Below the pieces are notes generated by a model, which was not told where the DNA came from, did not search any database, and saw only the letters and a list, made by a program, of their open reading frames with translations. The position numbers and the translations under genes are program-made. This document shows, piece after piece, positions 36,301-47,766 of a stretch of DNA of 64,000 nucleotides (position 1 is the first letter of the stretch; each line of letters opens with the position of its first letter). This DNA comes from [Phialemoniopsis] sp. UDSM-2020. Taxonomy: Eukaryota > Ascomycota > Sordariomycetes > Thyridiales > Thyridiaceae. Location: the NCBI GenBank assembly GCA_018873225.1, contig JAEILZ010000006.1, positions 3,782,001 through 3,846,000 of the forward strand, in the 5' to 3' direction.

Positions 36301-38038
36301 ATGGAATCCAAAGAGACTCCAGAAGCCCAGCATGCTAGCTCAACATCCCCAGATGCCCCATTCTCTATCTTTACGAAGCTCGAAAAGACATGGATCAGTC
36401 ATGTAGCTTCGTTTGGCGCCATGTTCTCGACGTTGAGCAGTTATATCTACTTTCCAGCTTTGGCACCTATGGCCAACGATCTAGGTGTCTCTGTGACCCT
36501 TATCAACCTCACAGTCACCTCTTACTTGATCGTAGCGGGGATCGCGCCCGCTATCATGGGAGACATCGCCGATCAGGCAGGGAGAAAACCAGCATATCTC
36601 TTGATGATGACATTAGCAGTCGCATCGAATATTGGCCTGGCGCTGCAAAGATCGTATCCAGCGTTGTTCGTACTCCGTATGGTCCAGAGTGCCGGTACAT
36701 CCGGTATGGCCCAATCCAACTAGACTGTGGCGGTCGGATGTTCATTAATAACACAATATAGGGACATATGGTGCTGCATATGGGATCATTGCTGATATTA
36801 CAACTGCTGAAGAACGTGGCTCCTACGTAGGATCTCTACTACTCTTGTAAGTTTGACTTACGTCAAGGCTGATCTCATCTCGTGAACTGATGGCGGCAAG
36901 TACAAATGCGGCACCGAGCTTCGGGCCTGTTATAGCTGGAGCCGTGACACAAAAGCTCGGTTGGAGGTGGATCTTTTGGCTTCTCGTCATCCTCACCGGG
37001 CTGTATCTCGTCATCATTCTCTTCCTTCTGCCAGAGACACAACGAAAGATCGTCGGGAACGGCTCCATCCCAGCTAGAGGTGCTCACAAAAGCCTCTTCG
37101 ATCTGGTGACACGATCCCGGAAGACTCAATCAGATGAGGTCCAGAACACCACAAAACGCCGACATCACATTCCCAACCCCTTCAAATGCATCACACTGCT
37201 CTTTGATCGCTCCAATTTCACTATCATCTTGATTGGCTCAATCACGTATGCGGTCAAGATGACTTTGCAATCTTCATTAGCAACGCAGTGTATTCAGATT
37301 TATGGTCTTGACTATCTTCAGGCAGGGCTGGTATATCTACCTTCTGGTGTTGGGGGTGCAATTGCATCTTATACGACAGGTAGACCGTCATCCTTCCGGG
37401 TATTGCGCTTGTGTATACTGATAATGAGCAAGGTCGCCTACTCGATAGGAATATTAAACGAGTTGCTTTAAAAAGTGGACAAAGCATCGAGAGGCGGAAA
37501 TATGATATTACCGACTTCCCATACGAGGAAGCAAGATTATCGGGGGTCTATTATCTGGTTTTCCTCAGTGCTGCTGGCACAGCAGGTTACGGCTTGTGCC
37601 TCATGTACCGGACTGTGAGTCGACCCGAGCATCACCAGCAGAGAACCGCCGTGCTAATAGTCTCGACCCGGCAGCACCTTGCTGGTCCTCTAGTAATGCA
37701 GTTTATCACCGGGGCTACAACCTCAAGCATCTTTGCAGTAGGCCATTCTGGTTTGGCACGTTTGTATCAAGGAATCAGCTGACAGTGCCTCCCAGTTTTG
37801 CGGTACGCTACTTACAGATCTTAATCCCCACGCCTCTGCCACGGCTCAAGCATCGTACAATTTGATTAGGTGCATAGGAGCAGGTGCTGTGATTGCGTCC
37901 CAAGAACCGCTTGCAACTGGGGCCGGAATAGGGTGGTGCTTTGGAATATTTGCTCTGCTGATGTTAATAGCGGCGCCACTCGCTTTGCTACTTCGAAGTA
38001 AGGGTCCTGGATGGAGACGAAAACGCTCAAGCGGGTGA
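36301..38038 (+). CDS. MFS transporter, DHA1 drug:H+ antiporter
   Basis: Membrane exporter of 484 aa. Introns at 36704-36761, 36847-36900, 37380-37432, 37615-37674 and 37738-37795 give one open frame. Motif A is seen as GDIADQAGRKPAY in the loop after the second membrane helix. The antiporter motif C region is APSFGPVIAGAV. The cytoplasmic centre has a charged loop. The C-terminal part keeps TDLNPHASATAQASYNLIRC, typical of fungal multidrug and polyamine exporters. Substrate unknown. It follows the NLR on the same strand, 310 bp downstream. Confidence 0.9.
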
Positions 38039-38331
38039 AGACAAGCAAGCTGAGGAGACCATGGAGTTACGAGGGAAACATGTGGGAAATCCATGCTGCA
38101 TCATTCTCGGTGTATCTATTTTTTTATTAGCTGTAGCTGGATCACATCGTGTGCGACGAGCTCATTCGCATTGCGAACGCATTCCTTATTTTGGGCACAC
38201 TGCATGCTCAATAAACAGTCTTCCTTCAAGTCCAGCGACCAGCCAACCGCTATTCTAAGATCGAGGTTGATGGGTGTTGCAAGCTTGTCCACCAATTTGA
38301 TATAGATTCCCTCAAATGTATCCAAGTCGCT

Positions 38332-38729
38332 CTAGACTGCATCCCTCTCCAATGGTATGGGTAGACCCACTACATCAACCTCCTTTTGTGATACCATTGC
38401 TCGATCAAATTTACTCGTATCTGCATCTAAGGTCGATGAGGTCGAGGAGGCATAGTACGGACTGCCAAGGTCGAATACCATTGAAGATTGTGCTGCCGAA
38501 TGCGATCTAGGGCGGGTCGTGCTAGAAGTGATGCCTTTTGATATGATCGTCAGAGGTACGAACATACGCAAACTGATTACTGAGCCGCTTTCACTTTTAC
38601 ATACCAGTCCTGGAACACATTCTCGTGGATCTTGTTTCCCACCAAGTTAATATCGATATCGCCAGTGAAGGTATTCCAATGAGGAGTCCCAATATCAATG
38701 TCACGAGAGAGTCACTGGAGGGGCTCCAT
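38332..38729 (-). pseudogene. Frameshifted relative of the small membrane protein gene at 40.5-41.0 kb
   Basis: Two exons (38605-38729 and 38332-38534, intron 38535-38604) can be joined in frame. They encode a hydrophobic helix (LVTLILGLLIGIPSLAISIL), then TWWETRSTRM and a Ser-rich tail of about 65 residues. The helix and the TWWETRS-x-RM block match the intact gene at 40546-40952. The only ATG in the right place (38727-38729) is one base out of frame with the helix, and that frame stops after five codons. Either the gene is broken by a 1-nt deletion or the start lies in an unseen upstream exon. Confidence 0.6.
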
Positions 38730-40545
38730 GTTGTCCGTGTAGAGGAATCTAGAATAATAGTTGACTTCCAAGAGACCCAATAACGGGGATTGAGGTGGTC
38801 TTATATGTAGTAAGTCGTATACGAAGTAATGATGATTTTATAGAGGTCGCAAATTCGGCAAAACTGATTGAAGGGAGGAAAGGGAGAGTGTCGATGGTTG
38901 CATGCGACGTACTCTATTTGACTACAATCAATGGGCACGCCAGAAATAGTCTTGCAATTACCCTGGTCGATCGGGTTCACTAAGAAAGTTCGATGCAAGC
39001 CTTGTCCCCAAGCTACTGCAGACTGGCTGATCGGGCGTTGAGCAAAAACCGGCCATTCATGCAAACAGTCAGCTCATGCAGAAACTCCATACCAATCATG
39101 TTGACAGTTGTTTAGGTCATGCACCCTAGAGACCGGAATGGAGAGAAGTGGGAAACCGTATGAACCCAGAGAACGCAGCATCTCTAGCCCCAGTGCTTGT
39201 CAATTGTTAAACACAAGTGGGCCACTGTGCTACCAACCTCGAAAGCAATTTTCCTGCCGCCCAAGGTGCATATGAGGCAGAATCACGTAATCGAGAAGCT
39301 TCTCTGGCCAAGACTTAGATCATTCTTTGATGACTAACAAGCAGTTGCTCCTAGCGGTTGATGCGCAAGGTACAGTGCGGAGGCCCAACTGCGTTGTTCA
39401 GCATGCAAGCCTGTACTGTTGTGTCTTATCGCAATATGACTGTGGGCAGGAGAGGAACTCGTCGCGGAAGAGAATATTCTTAGTGGGCCTTTACTATCAT
39501 GTTCCTCACTGGCAGATTGCATCTTCCAGGTCCGCGACATCCCTCGCTGATCTCGCAGGAAACATGGATCTTCATTCACAATGGGCAGGGGTGTGACAAC
39601 CCCTGTAGCGCCACAGTTTCGGGCGCTCTAGGTAACTACGACGTCGTAGTTTTCTCTAAAATTGACCAAAGGATACCTGGCTGACATGTACTGCAACCAG
39701 TAAATAGTGACCAGGGGTACATCAAATTGCGGTACGTACGAGGTCGTACATTCTGCCAAGATCCATCCAAAAATACCTCTTCGACCCTGGTATTGATTGA
39801 CTTACGATTGCACGCCAAGCTGAGCCAGGTCAATCCAGATCTAATCGAAAGTCTCTACCTGCTCGCATCGAGCTCGACATAACAAACCAGAAATTCATTG
39901 ATGCTGTTAACTCTGAGGTCTTTTTTCAGGCTAAGACTCGTTGGCCTACACCTCTTTCACTCTAGTGGCCTTCGAATTCGATGATGTTCATATTGCACAC
40001 AGGTCTCTTCTTTTCCTGTGCAATGCGATGAGTGCCAGTAATACGCCAGGCTCAGAATTACATTCGGTTCTTAGAACACCATCGTCTTGACTTGTAATGA
40101 TATGAAGTGGGTCGTACCAAGAGTGGTTGCAACCTGACCAGTTGTCTCTGCCTATCTGGTCTTACTCGATATAGTATTGCCGATTGACGCAGAGTTCATA
40201 GCTTTGCGAAACATCTTGCTGATTTGTAATTGAAGTATATGGGCTGCTCAAGGAAAGATTAGGTTTCCTTGTTAACATCAGTTCATTGAGACGTTGTGAC
40301 AGTGACTTCAGCAAGTTTCTTTTCAACTGGGCTACTTCGTCCTGATCTAATATAAAGATATTTTCAATCTCACTCTCCACCGCCGTTTGTTACCTCCTGC
40401 CTGGTCTCAGACCGCAGTAGGCCTTGCCCAAGTTGTTTAGTGGCCATTGTGTGGTTGGAAGCTGAACGAGTGTAGTTCTGGGTATTGATAGCTCGTGAGC
40501 CACCGACACATCTAATGCCAGCGAAGTCGATGAAAACAAGGTCAG
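38730..40545. other. Gene-poor stretch, 1.8 kb
   Basis: Short frames only. A Gln/Leu/Ser-rich frame without ATG lies at about 40162-40389 on the minus strand. No family recognised. Confidence 0.4.
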
Positions 40546-40952
40546 TCATTGATCTGCACCATGTCCGGAGCCGTGACGACTAATAGCAGAGCTGTGCTCT
40601 CTGTAGGTCTCGGGCCAATTAAGTCCAATCATAGTCTGAGGATGGGCGTCTGGAGGCCCAATTATGTGCGGAGACGCATCGCCTCCATGTTCGGAAACTG
40701 GCGAGGACCTAGGCCTCGGCGGATCTGACCGACGAGGGATATCTCTGCTATCTTGAGGCTGGTCTGTTGAACGGTTTTCGTCCGGTCAGCGTCCCTGGCC
40801 TAGTAGTGCGTGAATAATCACTGACCGTTATGAGAGCGCATCCTTGCAGATCTTGTCTCCCACCAGGTCATCACCGCAACGAGCAAAGATAGTAGTCCGA
40901 GGGTGAGTCCCAGAACCAGGGCAATGATGGATTCGGTAGGAAGTTCCTGCAT
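40546..40952 (-). CDS. Small single-pass membrane protein
   Basis: Predicted protein of 114 aa from two exons (intron 40764-40825). A short N-terminus (MQELPTES) leads into one strongly hydrophobic helix (residues 9-30), then WWETRSARMRS, giving a positive flank. The polar tail is rich in Pro, Ser, His and Arg and ends HGSGHGADQ. With the positive flank after the helix, a cytosolic C-terminus is expected. The splice junction joins SHN to DQPQDSRD in frame. The frameshifted relative at 38332-38729 supports it as a real gene family: helix and TWWETRS are conserved while the tail diverged. Function unknown. Confidence 0.68.
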
Positions 40953-41673
40953 CTCCACCGGCGAGAAGTCTTCTAATACGGTGCGAGTCAGACACAAAAA
41001 GTTCCATGTTCAATAGCGACAGATGCAGGTGCATTTTTGCGTTCGGAAGCTGGCACACTTAGAGAGACAAGGCCATTTATATTTGAGAACGAATGTTACT
41101 TGTAGTCAATCGAGGTCCCCATAAATTATCCTAAAAGGTTTAGGTGCATAACTTCGGTTCTGGAAAACATGGTCTTGACTTATCTCAACTGGGTGTGCAG
41201 TATGATACACATTTCGCAATCGTGATCCTGGCACCAAGCCTGTGAGATGACGAAGAGTTCTCAAATCATGCCATCTAGCGAATCGGGTGACGTAAAATGT
41301 CCCCGGCAGGCTGAACTGCATCCGTTTGTGCAAGGCGCGAACCTGGGGTTTTTGCTTTTTCTTGACTGCTGAAGGTGGCTTTGGCCCCAGTCGATGTGAA
41401 CGCATCTCGCAATGATTGCGACCATAGAGGGCTGTATCCTTTACAGGGGACGTCCATGGCAGAGCCAATGACAAGGGCCGCGGATGTGACATCTGCAGCC
41501 GACTGGGTACTGTAGGCCTAGCCATCGCAATGTCGCAATGCGGGCAAAGCCCAGAAGGCCGTACAGAGTAAGCTGCTGTCGAAATGATCGCAATTAAAAT
41601 GCAGAGCATTCTTCCCAGAGGCCTGATCATCTTTTTGACAAGACTTCTCACACCTTTCCACCGGGGACTCGGC
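40953..41673. other. Intergenic between divergent genes
   Basis: 0.7 kb with the promoters of the small membrane protein and the zinc-cluster/ankyrin gene. The long minus-strand frame across 41106-41708 has no family features and overlaps the start of the plus-strand gene. Confidence 0.4.
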
Positions 41674-43142
41674 ATGGTCATGGACACAGCAACGACAGAA
41701 AAAGGCAAGGGGGGGTCAAAGCGCAGCTACTCGTACTACAAATGCACTTTTTGTCGAAAAGATAAGCTCAAGGTACGGGGCCATGAACCGTTCATGCCAT
41801 ACGTTTCGATGTGCCTAACTGCAGTACTATCAAGTGCGAACCTACTGAGCGCCAGTGGCCAGGTGAAAAATGCGCTCGGTGCGAAGCAAGGTGTCTTCCC
41901 TGTTCGCCGAGCCAGAAATCAGATGGTACATTGTATACAGTGGCACCCGATACTGGTCCACCTCAGCCTCATTCAGCTATACCTCAGCATGTATGGCACT
42001 AGTACGTATTCCGGCAACAGCCCAGCCCCTTCGAGAAGACTGCTCACCCTGTCAGTATGCTCATCACCCATTGGTGGACTCTGCTATCGCGGGCCTCTGC
42101 GGGAGCCGCCAGCGTCTCCTCACACTCGAGATCTACGAGCGACTTTCTTCGGAATGAATTGGAACAACTGAACACATACGTTCTGGATCGGGTCGCTAGC
42201 ATCTTTGCTTCCGCTATTGCATTGGCAAGAAGTACCAAGGACAAATCCTCGGAGGTACTCTTGATGCAGACAGCGCTGCTGGGAACTCAAATGATGGGCA
42301 CTTCTGTCAGTTGCGACTGGGTAGCTCACTGTCAAGCCAAGTTCCAGCCTGGGTCGGACAAAGCAATGCAAGTTCCTCTGGGTCAAGCATGTTCACTCGA
42401 GATGCTGTCGAATTCGGTCGACATGCTCATTCAGTCGGAGCAGTGGCTCGCAGCGCTAGACAGCCACAAACATCTCATACGCATGGCTCTGAAACAGCAC
42501 ACATCAAGACCAAGCCTGGACTGGGGAAAGGAAGTTTCGAGATACCTGAGGATCACTCGAAATCTTCGAAAAGTCATGGCAACCCTGCCCGACATCTTTG
42601 CCCTCGAGTCAGTTAGTCCTGAGCTTCTTTGCCCGATGCTTCATGACCTCACTATATTTGGACCTGAGCTCGAGTTGATCGACGAATTTGCCAAAAAGAA
42701 GAGAAGCTACATCTCATCTACAGATGCACTCGGACGCACGCTTTTGCACCTCGCCTGCGATCCACCCAACCCGAACTTCATTCATAAACTCCTATATTAC
42801 AACGTGAATGTCAACGCTCAGGACGCATGCGGCCAGACTGCGTTGCATTATCTCTGCAATGGCACAGAAAGGGTTCCATTGGCACATCTTCCCCCGGGCA
42901 CGTATATCTTGGAACAAGAAGATGAACGGCGACTCCAATCAGTCACCGCACTGGTGTCTGCTAGATCTGCAGACATTGGATTCAAGGATAACGACGGCTA
43001 CTTCGCACATCAATACGCAATGTATCATAAGCGGTATGACATTGTTGAAAGGATCTGGCACAGTGGGCGGACTGCAATAGAGGAAGCAAGGATATCGATC
43101 TGTGCCTATCAGGATCAACTCAGTAGAGGTGCAGAGAGATGA
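41674..43142 (+). CDS. Zn2Cys6 domain protein with C-terminal ankyrin repeats
   Basis: N-terminal zinc cluster with exact spacing: C24-x2-C27-x6-C34-x11-C46-x2-C49-x6-C56. It is formed by splicing intron 41773-41834. The middle (~200 residues) is helical and unassigned. The C-terminal part has two to three ankyrin units (DALGRTLLHLACD, ACGQTALHYLCN, KDNDGYFAHQYA). The frame from 41835 is open to the end at 43142 except for one TAG at 42000-42002. An intron such as 41933-42025 (GTATAC..CCCAG, phase 2) removes it and keeps frame, giving 437 aa. Otherwise the gene is broken at that codon. A nuclear DNA-binding protein with a protein-interaction tail is the simplest reading. Zinc clusters are rarely joined to ankyrin repeats. 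Confidence 0.72.
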
Positions 43143-43376
43143 ATACATCAGAATCAATGAGATCCGCATTGAACCTAGCTGACAATTATACTGGCATGTC
43201 AAATCTACTTCCTCCATGTCCTCTTTATACCGGACCGATCAGTTGCGAGCCTTCACGTTTCATCTTGCATGTGGCTTGTCATGATGGAAACTTGACAAGT
43301 AGGATATCCACGCGGCGATTGATTAGTGGTTCCGTAACATTAATTCCGTGAGAACGACATTGTTTGGTTCCAATTG

Positions 43377-44654
43377 TTACAGCTTAGCCCTGAGATCCTT
43401 GAGATCCTTGGTCTCTCCAACCCGCCAACTTACGTCCCCTCCGCCCTCTTGACCGTCCTTCCACCGCCATCTACTTTCAATCTGTTCTCCCTTCTCCAGC
43501 ATGTCTTTCACCCAACCTCCAATGATAGGAAAGAACTTGAAGCAGTGGCCTGAGTCTCCACCAGCAACAATCAGGTTCTGCTTCCCCGGGACCTTGTCAA
43601 TGATCATGTTGGAGTCTTCTGTATCAGCACACCAGCAGATCTTCTTGTTGACAAGCGGCCTATCTGCTAGTGCTGGAAGTGTGTCTCTGAGTATCTTCCG
43701 GATCCTTTCCTCGTCCTCGGGCGGTATCCAGTCGTTGTCTTGTGTGGGTATTGACAGGCCGTCCGACTTCCAATTCGTGTAGCCCGCAACAGATGGGCAG
43801 AGCTTAAGCAAATTTGTCCGGCGGTCCGGCTCGAAGAAGAATCCTAGATCGCGGGCATACGTGACGGGAATACCCTGCAGAGGCTCTGCCTCCTTAGCAG
43901 TCAATTGAATGTGACCGACCGGCCACGCCTTGGCAACGACCTGCTTGCCAACCTGGGGAAGAACGGTAGCCAAGTGTGCGCCGAGGGCAAAAACTGTGAT
44001 ATCCGCGGGATAGGTACGGCCGGAGACGGTCTTGGCACCGGTGCACTTGTTGCCGTCAAACGTCACACTTTGTACAGCATCGCCGAGATGGAACTTGACA
44101 CCCAGTGTGCAACACGCCGAGTATACGGCAATAAGCGCATCTCCGGCCTTGGCATATCCAGCGTGTTGGTTAAAGTAGCCCTGCCACTTCATGGGTCCAT
44201 CAAACACTGGCGCGATCGCGCGTATATCCTCGCGCGTCTTGAACAAAGAAACCTTGTTCTTGTAGGCTGGTTGTGAGGCGATAGTACTCAGTGACTTTTG
44301 TAGGGTCTTTTTGCTCTTCTCTAGGGCGGTCGAGGATGTGCCGATCAGGTATCCAACCTTGCGGAAGAAGGGTGCAAACAGGGGCGTTTGCCATGTCTCT
44401 ATTGCCTTGAGGGCCAGCTCTGTGTAGAAAGGCTCCTCGTACTCGGCGCGGACGATCTTGTTGAAGTCATTGCCCGCCGAAAGATCCGCTGGAATGGCTG
44501 CGCTCTTCTCCAGAACAGTGATGTTCTTGTAGCCGGCCTTGGCCAGATGGTAGGCCGTTGATAGTCCGATGGTGCCCGCACCCAGAATTAGAATATTCGT
44601 GTTGACGTCCATATCTGCGACTTGATCGATGAAGGAGAGCTTGCTGTCATCCAA
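43377..44654 (-). CDS. Fructosyl-amino-acid oxidase (amadoriase)-like FAD enzyme
   Basis: Intronless flavoprotein of 425 aa in the monomeric sarcosine oxidase/amadoriase group. FAD-binding motif LGAGTIGLSTAYHLAKAGY at about residues 24-42, followed by an acidic strand end (VLEKS). SAGNDFNKIVRAEY is a signature of fungal amadoriases. KICWCADTEDSNMIID contains the Cys expected to hold FAD covalently. GGDSGHCFKFFPIIG is near the C-terminus; Cys replaces the usual Gly after His. The reaction is oxidative cleavage of fructosyl amino acids to glucosone, amino acid and H2O2, or of other N-methyl or secondary amino acids. There is no C-terminal SKL; the end is RAKL, a weak peroxisomal-like tripeptide (AKL). 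The start at 44654 gives a 14-residue extension; an internal Met at 15 is also possible. Confidence 0.9.
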   Translation of the reverse strand: MDDSKLSFIDQVADMDVNTNILILGAGTIGLSTAYHLAKAGYKNITVLEKSAAIPADLSAGNDFNKIVRAEYEEPFYTELALKAIETWQTPLFAPFFRKVGYLIGTSSTALEKSKKTLQKSLSTIASQPAYKNKVSLFKTREDIRAIAPVFDGPMKWQGYFNQHAGYAKAGDALIAVYSACCTLGVKFHLGDAVQSVTFDGNKCTGAKTVSGRTYPADITVFALGAHLATVLPQVGKQVVAKAWPVGHIQLTAKEAEPLQGIPVTYARDLGFFFEPDRRTNLLKLCPSVAGYTNWKSDGLSIPTQDNDWIPPEDEERIRKILRDTLPALADRPLVNKKICWCADTEDSNMIIDKVPGKQNLIVAGGDSGHCFKFFPIIGGWVKDMLEKGEQIESRWRWKDGQEGGGDVSWRVGETKDLKDLRAKL

Positions 44655-45576
44655 ACCGCATGCTCACCGGCCGAATGACTTGTTAAAACTTCCTAAGTCT
44701 CGTCACAGTCGTGAGAGTCGTGGTTCTGTGGCCTGATCCAGGATGCCGATGCCGGTGTGCCAGTCCTCCGATATCGTGAGATTCGTCCGTGAATCACCAG
44801 TTTTGTCGAATGCTTGATGTTTACAAAGGAAACATTAATCGACGAGCCGCTATCGTGGCTGGCCGATGGTGGTGTCGTTAATCGACGAAGGTCTAGGGTC
44901 CGATAAGCTAGGGTTGGGCAGTATTGATAGGGTCAAGACACGCTAGAAGAGAAGGAAAGCCGAATCGACGTGCATGAGATAACGCCTGTTCAATGGCCAC
45001 CGTTGTGGGGAAAGGTGGCCACTGGTCGGGGATTTCAGCGGTGGCTGTCTGTGGAGGGTGGTAACTCTGGGGCCTTAGCAACAATCTTAGACTATTGTTT
45101 GAAGATAAGTTTGCTATTGCTGTTACTGTATCTTGCTCATCAAGGTGGCGAGATCATTGACCGCCGGTGTGACCCTCCCTGACCTGATGGGATGGCTCTA
45201 GTTAAGCGTGCCGTTATCGACCTGAACGTACTCGAGGTGCCGTCGGCGATTGATGATGACACACTATCTCTGCCTCAGCAGGCTAGTCTAATCGACGGCG
45301 AGACATGACTGGCCAGCCGTGACGATGGGTCGCCTTCATTAGCCCCAGTCTGGCACGAGGAAGGATGAGACACTAGCCCTGACTTGTGGGGATGCGGAGA
45401 TAATCCTGCACCCGCCGCCGCCCCCCGACTCCTCAGCACGCGAACTTTTGCAATTTCACCCTTCCATTTTCGCGCCATAACAGCAGGTTTGACCTGAGAA
45501 ATACCCTGATCGTCTCTCGACTACCGTTCCGACATCGAAACACACACCCGACGCGCGCGCACTCGCTCGCCTCGAC
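44655..45576. other. Intergenic between divergent genes, 0.9 kb
   Basis: Promoters of the amadoriase-like and zinc-cluster genes. TTAATCGACGA occurs twice (near 44836 and 44877). No gene seen. Confidence 0.45.
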
Positions 45577-47409
45577 ATGGTTCGCTCCAAAGAAGGCAAA
45601 CGGACGCGACGCCCGGAGATCCGCACTCGGACCGGCTGCTGGAAGTGCCGAGGTTTGTGTTGTCTCTCTCTCTTCTCCCTTGACTACGATTGCTGACACT
45701 CGCGTCCCATGTACAGAAAGGCGGGTCAAGTGCCCAGGTATGTCTACAGCCTTGCCTACTCCGTCGTAGGTGACCTCTCGCTTGGGTGCAGGAGCTGACC
45801 CTCGTGCCTACAGAGCAACGGCCCATATGCCGCCACTGCGAGAGGCTGGGCTTTGTCTGTGCCTATGACTACCGGTTGAGCTGGCAGTCTGTCTATGTCC
45901 ATGACCAGCAGCCGCTTGCTGGCAAGCGACGCTCCAAGTCCCGCAATGGATGGCATCGCATCTACCAGTGGATGTTCCTCAACACTGGCTATGATGACTT
46001 CCATGCCTTGCCCACGTCGAAGCATGCCGAGGGCCCTTCATCGCGATATCCTGACGTTGCATCCGACCTTGAGACGCTGACAAGTATCTCAACGCCCGCC
46101 GTTTCTTCTCCTCTATCACTTGCCCGAGCCTCGACCCCCTTGACGTCCTGGGATGGCTCAGAGCCTGACCAGTCTCTTGCAATCTTCCAACCATCGCGCT
46201 CACTCTCTCCTTTACCTCTCACCGATCACCACACGTATCTGTGGGAGTACTTTGACAAGTGCATCACGCCTCAATGTGTCATCAACACGCTCATCAACCC
46301 GTATCGGGACATCCTTCTTCGCGTGGCCGCGTCGACTCCCGATGGGCCTCTCCTTCACTGCATCCTTGCCGTTGCTGCAAATGAACTCCACAATCTGGGG
46401 AACAGCACATTCAAGACGACGATATGGGATCATCGCGCAAAGGCTCTCAATCTACTGAGACAAGAGGTTGAGATTGACTCCGTGGGAGCGAGCTGGGGCT
46501 TGACGAGGAGGACAAGCCAGGCCCAGGTGCTCTTGTCTACGTTGATGCTGTGCTTCTTCGAGGTGAGTCTTTAGTCTTGTACCCATCCTCCCTTGGCGTT
46601 CGTACACTTACGATCAACATTAGATCACACAAGATTGTTCTGAAAGCTGGACCTTCCACTCCAAGTTTGTGCGCTCTTACCTGGTAGATCACAGCATTGA
46701 ATACCAGATCGAAGACGAAGAACAGCAAGGTATTGTTCAGTTCGCCGCCGACTATTTCTCCTATCACGACATCCTTGCCGCAACAGCGTTACCAGCCCGT
46801 GAGCCGTTGGCCTGGCCAGACAACCGCTTCAGACAGACCGACTCCGCCGTAGAGTCTTTCACCGGATGCAGAACCGAGCTTCTGAATCTCATCGACGAAA
46901 TCTCAAGGCTTGCCACCTTGAACTATGATGCGTCGTTCAAGGAAGAGCGGCTGATGCAACGAAACGTGATCGAGCGACGCCTGCATGATATCGCTGAGCC
47001 TGCTCTCGATCTCGAGGATGAGAACGCCGTGATAGCCGAGACAAAGCGGCTGGCTGCCCTCATATACCTCTACTCGAGGATTGACAACGCGGGTCCTCAA
47101 GACACACTCCTCGAGCGACCGACTAGGCGAATCCTGGAGCTGATGCCCAGCATCTCTGTGCGGACCAATGCTCTCCTTTGGCCGCTCTTCATTGTGGCAA
47201 CACTGGGTCTGCGGCCCGAATGGGAGGAAGACCGGATGTTCTTATTGGAGCGCCTCAGTGCGTTGCAGGATACGCGTCAGTTGGGTAATGTCAAGAAGGC
47301 GCGGAAAGTTATTGAGGACGTGTGGAAGGCAAGAGACATCAGCCGAGCGGAGGCACTGAAAGGCTGGACAATCTTGAAGAACCGGCATGGCGCGCTCAGC
47401 CTAGCATAA
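45577..47409 (+). CDS. Zn2Cys6 transcription factor
   Basis: Zinc-cluster regulator of 543 aa. Introns 45653-45716 and 45738-45813 flank a 21-nt exon inside the DNA-binding domain; a third is at 46563-46623. The cluster is C21-x2-C24-x6-C31-x6-C38-x2-C41-x6-C48, with RRVKC typical of the family. The rest resembles the fungal-specific domain found in arginine-metabolism-type regulators (YFDKCITPQCVINTL, then LLHCILAVAANEL). It is followed by the C-terminal TF segment (RRILELMPSISVRTNALLWPLFIVATLG). It sits 358 bp from the 3' end of an MFS gene that is divergent from a 5-oxoprolinase, so it may regulate that group (inference). Confidence 0.92.
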
Positions 47410-47766
47410 TATTATACCCGGCCTTCTTGGCAAATGACATATCCACACTACACCTGTCGTTCATATGTACCATACCCTAAATCTAGGTGCAGACGAGAGC
47501 GATGGTTCACATGTTTCGGCTAGCAATATTGCCTTTGGAAGCACGGTTTTATGCACAAGTCTTGAGATGCGACTTTTAGCTTCAAGTAGAGTTGAAAAGA
47601 GTATTGTGCAAATTGTCAACGAGCTTAACCTCGTTTGATCATTGTTCAATGCGTGGTTTTTGGGCAATGAGTGATGCTTGAGTTGACTACCCAACTAAGA
47701 ATATAGAAATCTATTTAGTACCAGATTCCTCCGAGATATATCATGTGAGATCCATAGTGTCACAAT
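47410..47766. other. Intergenic between convergent genes
   Basis: 3' flanks of the zinc-cluster and MFS genes. AT-rich, no gene seen. Confidence 0.5.

Noticed and set aside
40162..40389. Minus-strand frame of about 75 codons rich in Gln, Leu and Ser
   Set aside because: It has no ATG and no clear acceptor site at its start, and no family was recognised. It could be a terminal exon, but I cannot support it.
41106..41708. Minus-strand 200-codon open frame with a hydrophobic stretch
   Set aside because: It overlaps the promoter and start of the zinc-cluster/ankyrin gene. It has no conserved motif and no intron support, so a chance frame is more likely.
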